From: Chamaelirium japonicum | Taxonomy: Eukaryota > Streptophyta > Magnoliopsida > Liliales > Melanthiaceae | Assembly: GCA_947650365.1 (NCBI GenBank) | Contig: CANTAL010000673.1 | Span: 1-64,000, forward strand | Direction: 5' to 3' | Length of the DNA: 64,000 bases | Part shown: piece by piece, positions 1-40,776 of the stretch | How positions within the stretch are numbered: the first letter of the stretch is position 1 | Layout: every line of letters begins with the position of its first letter | Position numbers and translations under genes: made by a program | The notes under the pieces: model-generated | Databases searched by the model: none | Told to the model about the DNA's origin: nothing | What the model saw: the letters and a program-made list of their open reading frames with translations, nothing else

Positions 1-3
1 ACA

Positions 4-60
4 CTAGATCGCGTGTTGTACACTGAGTCAGTGTCATGAAAGCTGAGAAAAAAAAAAGTA
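4..60 (-). mobile_element. Helitron 3' terminus
   Basis: On the minus strand the sequence ends in CTAG followed by a host T. A short perfect hairpin (ACACTGACTCAGTGT) lies about a dozen bases upstream, which is the Helitron 3' signature. The same terminal word (ACACTAGATCGCGTGTT on the plus strand) recurs at 7,876. The 5' end was not found, so only the terminus is called. Confidence 0.5.
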
Positions 61-231
61 TAGATAAATTACACTTTGCCCCCCCCCCCCCCCGGCCCCC
101 CCCCCCCCCCCCCCCCCCACACCTGAACGTTAGCTCGAAAACACTTAACTCCTCTATTGTTAAAAAGCTCACATTTTGCCCCCCTTCAATATAGTTTTGA
201 TCAGATAAATAGCAAGCTCTGCGAATACTTA

Positions 232-757
232 GGGCTGTTAATGGCTCAGGCCAGCCCAAGGCCCACTGGGCCGGTCCAATTTGGGCCTGGGTTGGAATTA
301 GTTAGTGGGGACCTTTAGACCGTGCTGGGCTGAGCTCGAACATTCAAACCCGACTATGTTATGGGCCACGTATGGACAACAACTAACCCGAAGCCGGAAC
401 CGATGTTCAAAATATTTTTATTTTTTATATACAATGAGTATATAGTTTTAAAGAGCTAACATTACAAATATCAATGCCTTGAACATTAGGAGCATTATTC
501 CACACATATCATTTTAGTGTATATTATAATCAATACTATTTTCTACTTTTATTGTGTGGTCATGAGAAAGAAAAAAATGATTTACATATATACATCGCTA
601 GAAATACGGGCTTAATTTGAGCCGGTTCAGGCTTGGGCTTCGAAAAAAGTTTGGGCCGGGCCAGGACCAAGCTCGAAAATTTTAATTTGGATCTAGGCTG
701 GGTACGGGCACACTCATAAGTTTGGATGGAGTGGCCCGATCTGGCCCATTAACAGCC
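232..757. mobile_element. hAT-like non-autonomous element
   Basis: The ends are inverted copies of GGCTGTTAATGG, with subterminal GGCCCA/TGGGCC-rich sequence, typical of small plant hAT derivatives. The interior is AT-rich and non-coding. A clean 8-bp target duplication was not found (only GAAT is shared), so the boundaries and the superfamily are tentative. It sits inside the MITE at 63-1,244. Confidence 0.45.
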
Positions 758-809
758 GAATGGCAGATGGTTGGATAACTTGGATATAGCCGTCCGCCGT
801 ATTAGGCAA

Positions 810-1087
810 CTAGTAAGAAACCCGAGCAATGCTCGAATGTGTTTGATGCACGCCATTTGGCAAAGACGACATCACAACTGTTCAAAAAAATGTAAAATTT
901 GAAGTGAGTGTGATTCACTTGTTAGAGAGAGAGATTAACATCATGAAAATTTATCATATTTATGGTTGGTTTTAAATGGATTTAAAAAGGAGCCGCGTTC
1001 ACACACGGAAGAAGAATTCTAACTCTTTAAAGATGTCCACGTGTCACAACACGGGACAGAGACTTCCATTTTAGTATATAGTATAGA
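810..1087 (-). mobile_element. Short non-autonomous Helitron
   Basis: Read on the minus strand, it starts after a host A with TCTATACTATATACT, a classic plant Helitron 5' end. It ends with a hairpin (CGAGCATTGCTCG) followed by CTAG and a host T. The 278 bp between have no coding capacity. It lies within the MITE at 63-1,244. Confidence 0.7.
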
Positions 1088-1703
1088 TATAGCGGACGGT
1101 TGGAGGCTTGGAGCTGCTCCTAATAGTTGAGAAAAGAGGGTATTGTGCTAATATTTCAAACTTTAGGGGTGATTTGGAAAAAACAAACTACAGTGGGTTA
1201 ATTGTTTTTTACTAAACTTCAGGGGAGGCAAAGTGTAATTTACCTCTGTGTGGTTTTTTTTTTTTGAGTTCAATCAAGAAAAACAATTCGTTTCTATAAA
1301 AAAAAAATAAAAAAAAAACAGAAAAACAATTCGTTCACAAATAAATAAATAAGAAAAAAAACAATATAAAGATAGGGCGCAGCGCATCAGAGTCATGGAA
1401 GATGGGTGGAAACACCGCGTGACGAGCACTCTTCTTCGAGAGTTTGCAGGGGATTCTTCCGTCTCATCACGGCTGCTGCGGCGGCCCCCCCCCTTTCAAA
1501 AACCCCACTTCACAAAATAAAAAATAAAATAAAATAAAATAGAATGAGGAGGGCATACCGACAGAGCGGATCGATCTCGAGATCTCGATCGGTTTTTTTT
1601 TTTTTCTTAAATTCTGAGTGGGATATGAGAAGGAAATGGAGGAGCAGAGGAGGGTTAGGGTTCCATGCGCGGCGCCTGCCTCTCATTGGCATTTATATAG
1701 AGT

Positions 1704-1775
1704 CGGGTTCGGGTTCGGGTTCGGGTTCGGGTTCGGGTTCGGGTTCGGGTTCGGGTTCGGGTTCGGGTTCGGGTT
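1704..1775. repeat. (CGGGTT)n hexanucleotide microsatellite
   Basis: About twelve uninterrupted hexamers. It creates Gly-Ser and Gly-Phe open frames that are not genes. It is not the plant telomere unit TTTAGGG. From 1,245 to 1,700 only A/T-rich and A-run sequence is seen. Confidence 0.9.
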
Positions 1776-1829
1776 ACAAAGTCCTGGCTTTGGGGAGTCA
1801 GGAGACCCGGTGACGGGCATGATTACCCG

Positions 1830-2480
1830 AGCCTGCTAAACCTGGACCCGACCGACTGGTTGATTAAGTGGATTCAATCGGAGCCGATTTCGAAAGCCAA
1901 AAGCAGGACAGCCGACAGCGAGACCCACCATCCATGTTTGGGGCCCATGACGACACCTGTTGGGAGTCTTGGGACCTCAGCCTTGTCTATAGCTCACGAT
2001 GACACTTATTGGGCCCACCAGCTCTGCTTGAGGCCCACGACGACGGTGGGACCCCTCAGCCTTTCGTGCGGCCTAAGCCGACGCTGTGATCCCCCAATCC
2101 TATTTGGGGCCCACAAGGATGACCCGGGACCTGGTGACTGGTCTACAAAAAACATTTATTAGGTGTCGGACACATATTCTAGATATGAATTGTAGATTTT
2201 AGACTACAATATTTAGTTTCTAGAGTTGTAGAGCTCAGAGGAAGACCCGATAGATTTCTAGAAGCCATTATCTCGTTCCTCCAATTTGCATTCAGTCTAC
2301 TTGTATAAGCACTCCACAGCCTATCGAGAGTGGCTCTACTTGATTCAATGTTTGTGGATTTAAAGTTGCGTCTTATCGCATGAAGACGTAGACTTTAGCC
2401 AAACTTCATCACCACGCCACTATGGTTACTCTCTGCTCTCAACGTTCTACAATGTCTACATTACATGACACCGCAACCAA
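1830..2480 (+). mobile_element. LTR-like fossil, Ty3/gypsy-type (tentative)
   Basis: The segment 2,296-2,453 is clearly similar to 38,303-38,460, which lies just before the primer-binding region of the Ty3/gypsy fossil there. Both also carry repeated GGCCCACGACGA-like blocks upstream. This is read as a diverged, isolated LTR of a related family. It looks old. No protein domain is present, and 2,480-2,828 shows nothing recognisable. Confidence 0.5.
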
Positions 2481-2828
2481 ATTCAATTGATTGTTGGCGA
2501 AAAAAGGAATCCCCACAATTACTACAGTATATCACTAATAAAAATCTGAAAAAAAAAACGTAGCAAACAAGAATAGGGTAATTTTTTCATTTGGAAGGTT
2601 TGAAAATCAAACCTGTGGTTGAAGGGACTTGCTATAATAAGAATATTTCAAGGAGAGAAATGGTGTAAAACTGATACCTTACTTGTCCTCTTTTGTTTGA
2701 AAGGCAACCAAGAATGTAACCAATGTAACCAACCAACACATTGGTTGCATTCTTGGTTCTCAGAGTAAAGGAACTCTTCCTTGTACAAAGAAGCACTACA
2801 TCTTTAGATACAACCTTAGAAATAAAAT

Positions 2829-3173
2829 CTAGAAGTTCCTAGGCCGTGAAATCCAAATTCTGATGAGAGAAGCTGTCGCAATTTCGTGCGCAACACAATT
2901 CGTCCCACGAAACACATGATGAGGCTGAGCATAGGTGAATAGATCAATGAGCCTCCTGCACTCCACTATGTCATAGTGAATGCGTCGTGGCAGGATAAGA
3001 TCCATACCCAATAAGAGGGTAATCACTGTGAGGTTATCACCCTTCAGGATTACATTGTTTGCCTTAGCTTCTGGGAGAAGTTTATCCCCATGTAAGATAG
3101 CTAAAGTTCCCGTCTTAAGAGGGGAGGAAAGGTCTAAAACCCGCCCTCTACTATAAATATGTCTTTCCGACAC
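2829..3173 (-). pseudogene. RNase H-like fragment of a plant LINE
   Basis: The 114-codon minus-strand frame resembles the RNase H domain (RVT_3 type) at the C-terminus of plant non-LTR retrotransposons. It has an AKANNVILKGDNLTVI stretch (substrate strand, the E-D region), a helical middle and a closing HVFRGTNCVAHEIA motif corresponding to the conserved R-x-x-N-x-x-A-H segment. No reverse transcriptase or endonuclease lies beside it, so it is a 5'-truncated remnant. A free-standing RNase H-like host gene is less likely. From 3,174 to 3,464 nothing is seen. Confidence 0.5.
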
Positions 3174-3464
3174 ATCTCTATTGATTAGACCACATGTTTA
3201 CCAACCGCAGCATCCACACTGTGATTAACAAATAGGAGTTCTAATAATTCTTGTGGGCAGAGACAAATATTTCTTGGTGAAAGCAAACATTGTCGTAACT
3301 TCAGCAATCAACCCCGACGATTTGGCCGAGTCTTGTTGAAGATAAAACCATTTCTCGATTTCCAGATGAACCACAAAAAATAAGATACCTACATGAAGAC
3401 TTCAGTACCAAGATCCAAAAGATGAGTATATGACTAGGGAAGGATCTATCCACCTTATTATACA

Positions 3465-3717
3465 CTAGTAAATGTCTGTGTCGATTACCCTTCAAAAAAA
3501 AAAAAAATGTCTGTGTCGATCGGAGGAGAGAGAGATTTGAAGGGGGGGGTTTCAGGCATTCGATTTGATCGATTGATTCAATTTTGAGAAAGATTGAGAT
3601 GTGTTTGATACATACAATTAGATCGGATGGACAACTTGTCTTTGAAACTTGTCTCTGTATGATTTTGAGGATGGCGGGATTGTAAATAACCCGAACTGCC
3701 CTAACATGTAATATAGA
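3465..3717 (-). mobile_element. Short Helitron, TCTATATWACATGTTA family
   Basis: On the minus strand a host A is followed by TCTATATTACATGTTAGGG; the element ends in CTAG plus a host T. The 5' region, including the GACAA..TTGTCCATC block, matches the Helitrons at 18,235 and 45,502. The 3' hairpin is not obvious, perhaps because of a small insertion (3,486-3,504), so confidence is moderate. Confidence 0.5.
3470..3520. repeat. Micro-retroinsertion with 16-bp target duplication
   Basis: AAATGTCTGTGTCGAT occurs at 3,470-3,485 and again at 3,505-3,520. Between the copies lies a 19-nt insert, TACCCTTC plus an A-run. A poly-A tail within a long direct repeat is what LINE-type target-primed reverse transcription leaves, here with extreme 5' truncation. 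Replication slippage is the alternative. Confidence 0.5.
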
Positions 3718-4525
3718 TATCAAAAGTTACAAATAGCAGTATTTCTTCTTTGGGATTACTTTGGCTTACCCTCAATTATTTAGGTACTAAGCAAAATATC
3801 CTCTAAAGTTTTTATTAGTAACTTTGGATGGACTAACATCAAACAATGAGAAGCTACTGCTGAAAACTTTGGATGTATTTTACTAAATGTTTGAAGGGGT
3901 AAGTTAAAAGAATGGGTTTTCACATCAGTTGGTTGATGGTAAAACCATAATTGATAACTTTTTTGTTCATTTGGTAGAATATTAAAGAAGTACAAAATGA
4001 GAATTAGACAAATTTTATATTTACATTAAAAAAAAAAACAAAAAGGAATAAGCAAAAAAAAAGAAAAGCAAAAAGGCTTGGTCTGATAGTCCTATATGAA
4101 AATAAAGCTGCAACTTGAGCGTGTTGAACCCGACCCAACCTGTTTCTAGCTCGAGTCAGACGGTGGAGGCAAGAGGCGCATTAAGGATAGGTCGTGGGTA
4201 AGTATAATGCCGAGAATATGAGCCCGATGATTCTATCTTGCCATCATTAATTAATATACCAAGGTCAGACTAAGATCAAATGCAGGTGGGAAGCCGATTG
4301 ATCATCATACAACATAAAAAGGACTAGACAATCACAATCCTTTCATCATACTAATAGTGTGGCATCAGACTCCAAGAGAACCACCGAAAGACCGATGACA
4401 AAAGAGGCTCAGACCTACAACACATTTGGCCTCCGACTGTGTTCCAAGCAATCCCAACCTCAAGACCTCACCCGACCCGGTAATGTGGCGACTGTTCCAA
4501 CACTTCAACCGGAGGACGCCCCAAA

Positions 4526-34236
<29,711 letters not shown>

Positions 34237-34770
34237 GGCCGGCGGAGGAGGAGGATTGCGGCCGGAACGGGGCGGGGCCCGATCTGCTTCCCTCGGCTGG
34301 GTGGCGGATTGATAAGCGACGGAGGAGAGATGAAATGGAGTCCGAGTGCGTCGGGTGTTGCTATTCGCACCGACGTAATTACTAGGGGCCCCAATCTGAT
34401 TCGGGTAATTTAGCTTATTTTGATGGGGGCTCTATCCGCATCCGTTGGATTCAGCTTGGCACCCAATTCTAATTCATGATTAGATTCTCTTGGGTAAGGA
34501 GCCACCGGTTTAGATAGATCCCTGAAAGTCAGTCTTAGAGGGAGTCTGCAGTGGAGGCTGGTACAAAGTCACAACGAGAGAAGTTCTGAGAGCAATGGAT
34601 TCGGGGAAGAACAATTCCGCAATTGGAGCTAACCCGTGTGCACTAAAGATGGAGAAGAAGTGGGTTTCAATTCAAGTCCAAATGCACATTGGACTTGGTC
34701 GATTATCGAGCTCTCGGTGTAGTGTGCAAAATGTTACAGCTTATGTTGAATATCAACTTTGTTGGTGAAA
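34237..34770 (-). promoter_or_regulatory. BRE upstream region, inferred promoter
   Basis: Sequence upstream of the BRE start codon. The first 170 bp is GC-rich, as in many plant promoters and 5' leaders. No clear TATA box was found on the minus strand. A short plus-strand frame beginning at 34,594 (MDSGKNNSAIG..) is too small to support. Confidence 0.35.
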
Positions 34771-37700
34771 TTTGTAAACGCAACCGACTCGGTGAGGTTT
34801 GTGTAACCTGTGAGTTAGGACAGTATACACAATCACAACCCATTGAAGACTTCAGTAATGCAGCACGATATCAGTTTAGTAATGTAACTCACTATCAGCT
34901 TGAGATCAGACTGCCTAGCTTGCATACATGCTTGCACTCGTACCACAACCGTATCGTTCCGGGTGTAAAAGATTTTGTGTGTGTATTGTTTGCAAAATCA
35001 TTTTCATTCATTCACGTGTGATTTCACCGATTCATTATTTTCACACTTTTCAAGGTCCGTACCTATCTAAAATATTTTATATTCGAAATCCTGGTTTGAA
35101 GGAGTTTTTGAATTTCTTGGATTGCAAAAATACACTTTTGACAGATTTACGATTTTGCTCTTAGAGAGGTTCCACACTTGGCAAACTGCTAAGAGTTGGA
35201 CTGCTTAAAACAAGGGGTGTGTTATCTACTAAACCACTGATGATAGTTGAAGCAAAGGCAAGAGAAGGACTTCTCCTTGAAAATTATATTAGATTAGCTA
35301 ATACCGTGCTAAAAGAACCGATTTATTCAAAGCAAGATGGTTTGCCCACGAAGAGTTGGACACAAGCGCGGGTTAAGTTGCACAATATATGTGAAAATAT
35401 AGCAACATGATCACGATAATGCAAAAGAGCAACATTTTATGTTTTTATGGTGGAAACCCCTAACCTAGTAAAAAACCACCCTCCGACAACAGCAAGCCTA
35501 GATGCTTCACACAGTGGAACCTAGTCTTCCCTAATAAGATCAAGAAATAAGGTTATAAACAAGCTAAGTGACAACACTGAGATTACCCCAAAGCCCCTAG
35601 GTCCGCGATCCGCTCCTCCGGTGAAGTAGAGACGACGCTCTTACTTCATATGTGTTGTTGGTAGAGCCCTTGCGTCGAGGCTCCGCTCATCTTCTCCACT
35701 TGCCCTTATCTTAATAGAGATGCCCAACGCGAACATTGTCGCTTATGGGTGCTCCACGTGAACGCCATTCGGAGCACTCCCGCAAGAGCCTTCCACAAGC
35801 TGTGGGAGCACACACAATGTGTGGAGTGAAAAAATGGGGAAAAGAAGAAGTTTGATCTTTGATGGTGACTATGGTAGATGAAGATCTTTTTTTTTTTTTT
35901 TGAAAGGTATAGATGAAGATCTTGTTATCATAAGAGATATAGATTGACCTCTATGAAACCCTAGCACACAACCAAAGTTCAAGAAAAAATAACTCTCAAG
36001 AACTAGAAGAGGATCTGGGCGTTGGATTACACCATAGAACTCTAACTAGTCTTTCACTCTCTAACTTGTATAATCTCAATGAGTAGGATGACTCTCAAAA
36101 GGTCATTCAAGCATTAATGAAATCTTCATAGATATGAATCTAAAAGAAGATCGGAGAGAAGGGGAGAAGGGGGTATTATAGAGAAGATGAAGTCTAAGGA
36201 TGAACTTACTAAAACCTTAGGAATATCTCTCCTAATTCCTCACAAAACCCAAAAAACTCATTAGCCCTCAAGGAGCTAAAAGGGCAGCCTATTTACACGC
36301 CCCAACAAACTTAGGAGATAAGATAGGATTAAGATAAAACCTAAACTTTAGAAGGGTTTGGAATAGTCAAGTCGTGTGCATGATCTCCACGTGGCAACTA
36401 CCAGTTGCCTATGCCAAACTGAGTCAACAAATTCTAAAAAGTTCTAAGTTTATATCGTGCGCCCGGCATGAAGTCATGCGCACACGATCTCTACGTGGTG
36501 ACCTACTATTGGACCGCCCCATGTGCGAAGATATGGTTCCTGACAAACCACTTACAACCCAAGTAGAGTCACGTACGTGCACAACAAGATTAGTTATGGG
36601 CACGTGCTCCTAAGAAGCACAGGTCGTGCGCCCGACATGAGTAGTGCGCTCTATATAAAGTAGCGCGCATGCTTGATTGCATTGCACACTATACATTCTA
36701 GGGTGTTGGCTTTAAATACCGAACAATGCTCTCAATGAATCTAAACATGCAATGTGTTCATAGAAATGATTTTAACAACATGTTTGGTTCGTTGTAGTTG
36801 GAACTCACATAGTCCAACACTGCGGGTTCTAACATGTTTGGTTCGGTGTAGTTGCCCAAACTATCTTAGTTGCAACTCTCGCTCCATGTAGTTTCCTATA
36901 GAAAATGGGGGATTTTGGTGTAGTTGGAACATTCGGCTTTTTGAGGTGTGTTTCCAACTACAGCGGTTGTCGCCCCACTACACGCAGGGGTTCCAACAAC
37001 CACCAACAAAACATGCTATAAAATGAATTTTTTGTATGAACACGTATGTGAATAATCGAACAAAAACAAAACATGAGTGGGTGTGAGTGCAGGCAAACGT
37101 GCTACCTAGCTATCTTACACTAGTGAGGTAAGTCGATCCCTAAATAGTAAAAAATATTCATCTTATGCCTAAGCATGTAGGAATTGATGGCAATGTGTGA
37201 TTCTTACCTGCAATAATATGACTTTTGACGCAAGCATGCTAAATATAGACCCTACCCTACTGACTTATAAACACTGGTAAAGTAGGGTTTGCTTTTGTTG
37301 CTAAAAACTAATGGCAATACAATGAGAGCTAACAATCTCCCCCTTTGTCATAGTTTTTACTTTTTAGTTACAAAACAAAAACACTTTATTATACAAAATC
37401 ACTACGAGGGAGCTTCTTATATATCTAATTATATCAGACTCGGCTGTTGAGTGTCTCGGTGCAAACCGAGACTCTAAGCAGAGATCAAATGCAAAGAGGC
37501 CAGGAGATCTGTAAAATCTAAAAAAGATCAAACACACGGGTTGAATTCTTCTTTATTCATGCAAAGTCGTTGCCAGTCCAAAACGAATATATGTGATATC
37601 ATAATGCAACAATAAAACAAAGCATGAAAGATAACATAATATTATGATATCAAATAGTATAGAAATACTTAAAGAGACTAACAAGATCTCTAATTTAGGT

Positions 37701-37924
37701 CTAAAAGGCAACTCTCCCTAAGAGGATTGTAAATGTGAAACGATCCACCACTCATCTGGACAAATATCCACAAGAACCCCCCCCCCCCCTTTTTGTTACC
37801 AAAAAAAGGACGACAAAAGAAAAAGGAAAAAAAAAAGAAACTTACTCATCAAAAGGGAGCACAAAAAGGTCCATAAATTGGTATATGCAGTAAAGCATAA
37901 AAAGACTCTAGCAACCCTAACAGA
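34771..37924. other. Intergenic, probable Ty1/copia fossil region
   Basis: At 37,332-37,350 the minus strand carries an AAAGGGGGAGATTGTTAGC run, the purine tract plus LTR start typical of SIRE-type Ty1/copia elements. A TATATAAA-like site at about 36,653 could lie in that LTR. No coding domain was recognised. An inverted repeat based on ACATGTTTGGTTCG occupies about 36,779-37,015. The rest shows nothing. Confidence 0.35.
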
Positions 37925-39940
37925 TATATGTGTGGGTATAAAAACTGGCTAACGCCCGATAGTGGGACCTATAGCCCTGCCTGGGGCCCACGGAGACGAC
38001 TGTGGGACCCACAGCCCTACCTGGGACCCACGGAGACGATAATGGGACCCACAACCCTGCCTGGGGTCCACGGAGACGACTGTGGGACCCCACAGCCCTA
38101 CCTGTGGCCCACGGGTATTATTCGGGGTATGGTAAATCCCCCCCGGATATTTGTCAAAACCCTCGATGTTCCCAAACCTCTATAAATAGTAGACTCGACA
38201 AAATAGATCAAGATGGGATATTTCAGACCACATTCCACTTTTTGTTTTCCAGAGCTCCTCGAGCTTTTGATGATCAGACTCCAGTGAAGCCTGCTCCACC
38301 TTATGTCTACTTGTATAAGCACTTCTCGGCCTGTCGAGAGTCGCTCTACTTCTTCAGAGATAGTGGATTCAAATGTTGTATTTTATCGCATGGAGATGTA
38401 GGCTTCGGTCGAACTTCATCACCACCTCTTGTGTCAACTATTCTCTCTCTACTCTACAATGGTAGCGTGACAACTCAATGCTTTGCAGCGCGCCACATCT
38501 CGAAGATCATAACCTTTCATCGACCGTTGGAGGGGGACCGTACAACGGCCGTAATCCTCCCCCACAATTTGGCACCATCTATGAGATCCTTTCCTATCAA
38601 CTAGAGACCTTCAGGCTTCCTAACTCTTTCGGTCAAGCCGCAAGCACCGATTGCCTGAGCAATCCGTCTGTCTCCATCGTTATACAAAATGGCGAAGACA
38701 CGACCCGTGGATCAGCTGAAGGGAAGCATCCGAAGCAACCTGCATCAAGATGTTCCGTATTCTATGACCTGCTCAATGAGTCATAGGCTTGCAATGAGTC
38801 AACCCCTGGAACAGCAACCCGCTATAGATTCGAGAAGTCGCCGGTCGGTAGATCGTACCATTCAGATTCAACCTCAGCAATCTCCTTAGCCCGTCGACGT
38901 GACTTCTCAATGCCTGGGGAAAGCGCACGCCTCACCTGTAACCGATTCTCAAGTGACATATAAAGTTTTGGCAGATGACTTTCAATTGCTCACCCTCATG
39001 AAGCAGAACACTGCTCTCATAATAGAAAGAGACTCCCTTCGACGGATCACCGTCGAGGCAGGAATCAATCTCCCATGGTTAGCCGTTGGCATCAACGACG
39101 GAGCAGACATCCGCCGATCGGTTGACTCATCTCTCGCTCCTTTTTGACAATCTATCGCCGACACCTCGCAAACTCCTCTCGAGAGGACCCTCGCCTTTTC
39201 CTCATAAACCGACAATCTGGGAGTATCTTGACGAGTTTGCTCGTCGTCCTGTGCCACTCGATTCTGAGCCATCCTCCGATCCCTATATCATGAGGGATAT
39301 TCGGAACGATGGTTGCCACCCCCGAGTCCGACTATATCGTAACAACGACCGAGCTCTGGCAGAGCATTAGACGGTAAGAGTGACTTTGATGCCCTCGCTA
39401 CCTTCTTTCCTTTCGAGACGCCTCTTAGACCAACGAGGTGATCATCAGAACAACCATGTCTCCGAAGGGATGCTTCACCAGCAAATTCTCCAAGCTCCTT
39501 TCTCTTGAAGCTGGAGGACTCCTATTCTTCCTAAGTTCAACTGGCCTGACGGGAGATCAAACATGCATTACACATCCTTGTCTTCACGCAGGCATTGACG
39601 CCATATGACCGTGACAACCAAGTTCTGTGTCGCACCTTTGCGGGCAGCTTGGATGACATGTCGCTCGACTGGTATCACCACCTCCAAACGGCCTATGTGA
39701 GTCGGTTTGAGGAAGCAGGCGGAAGCGAAGGGACCGATTCACGTACCTTTGGCCATAACGCACAAGGTGATAACGATCCTCAATTGAACTTGATGAAGTT
39801 GAGTTCTTCCTTGCGCGAGATCCGAGCCACATGGAGGAAGAAAACGCGAGCAATGAGATCCAATGATCTTGGGTGGAGGCCTTCAACTCCGGTTCTTCTT
39901 AGTGACCAAACGCACGTGCAAAGACCCCGTAGAGATTGAT
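37925..39940 (+). mobile_element. Ty3/gypsy fossil: LTR plus gag remnant
   Basis: About 37,925-38,560 looks like an LTR with four tandem GGCCCACGGAGACGA-type repeats near its start. It is followed by TTTGGCACCATCTATGAG, the conserved sequence next to the primer-binding site in Tat-like Ty3/gypsy elements. Downstream, gag-like text includes a core around LTPYDRDNQVLCRTFAGS and DWYHHLQTAYVSRFEE. No pol is seen. It is broken in several places and appears moderately old. It ends near a (TC)n tract. Confidence 0.7.
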
Positions 39941-39965
39941 GAGACGAGAGAGGAGAAGAGCAAAG

Positions 39966-39968
<3 letters not shown>

Positions 39969-40057
<89 letters not shown>
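39969..40057. repeat. (TC)n microsatellite
   Basis: About 89 bp of TC dinucleotide. It creates antisense Arg-Glu frames on both sides that are not genes. Confidence 0.95.
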
Positions 40058-40064
<7 letters not shown>

Positions 40065-40776
40065 CACCTTCTTGATCGGGCCGAGAGAACCAAAGGAGGG
40101 AGCCTCTCTCTCTCTCTTGCTTTTGCTCTCGGAAAGGGGGAACCAAAAAGGGAGGAGAAAAAGGAGGGGGGTCGGACCTGATGGCATCTTAGAGAGAGGG
40201 TATCGGCCTCCCTTTTAAACCCTTGTACACTGCACCCCTTTTCCCTTTAGGCTTTATCCAATTTAGGTCTCCCACACGTTTGGGTTACGTGATGGATTGC
40301 ACAAGGTGCATGTGTCGCAACCCTAATGCACCGGAGTTGGGACCCGCACCCTCTCAACCCCTAAATCTAATCCCAACACATGTAGGATTAGGTTTGGTTC
40401 AAGCATAGTTAACTTGGGCCCACAAATTACCCACTAGACCGACCGAGTCCAAGTCTTGATGGGTGAAGTAGAGCCAAAACCCAACGTAATTGTCATGAAC
40501 TTGTTATAGGGGCTGATTAGTAATTTCCCCTAAAAATATAAAACTTGGATATCCTCAAGCCCTAACACAATTGGAACAGGTAGAAAACTTGCTTGGAGTC
40601 CCATACAGAACTGCCTAAACCCATGCATATACAGAGCTGCTCCATTATCACCTCTTTCCAACTGAAAGAGATCACCCACCACCCACTCCATTTCAACATA
40701 GAACACCACCACTCCTCCCTTTAAAACCTCTCCTCTCCCATGCATTCTCTTCCACCCTTCACACCAAATCTAAGGC

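Larger units (their letters stand above)
63..1244. mobile_element. MITE with TAAATTACACTTTGCC ends, interrupted
   Basis: Both ends carry TAAATTACACTTTGCC in inverted orientation, at about 65-80 and 1,228-1,243. An uninterrupted relative of about 250 bp lies at 57,041-57,293. This copy is split by a hAT-like insertion (232-757) and a Helitron (810-1,087). A C-run near 81-118 lies in its left arm. No coding capacity is seen. Confidence 0.65.

Noticed and set aside
1704-1775. Possible interstitial telomere repeat
   Set aside because: The unit is CGGGTT, not TTTAGGG or a known plant telomere variant; treated as a microsatellite.
34594-34730. A small divergent gene (MDSGKNNSAIG..) upstream of BRE
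   Set aside because: It is under 60 codons with no motif or splice support; chance cannot be excluded.
36779-37015. A PIF/Harbinger-type MITE based on ACATGTTTGGTTCG
   Set aside because: The inverted ends are weak, one end word is repeated internally, and no 3-bp target duplication could be set.
37955-38115. Four spaced repeats that might suggest a CRISPR-like array
   Set aside because: They are adjacent diverged GGCCCACGGAGACGA-type repeats inside an LTR of a plant nuclear fossil, without unique spacers.
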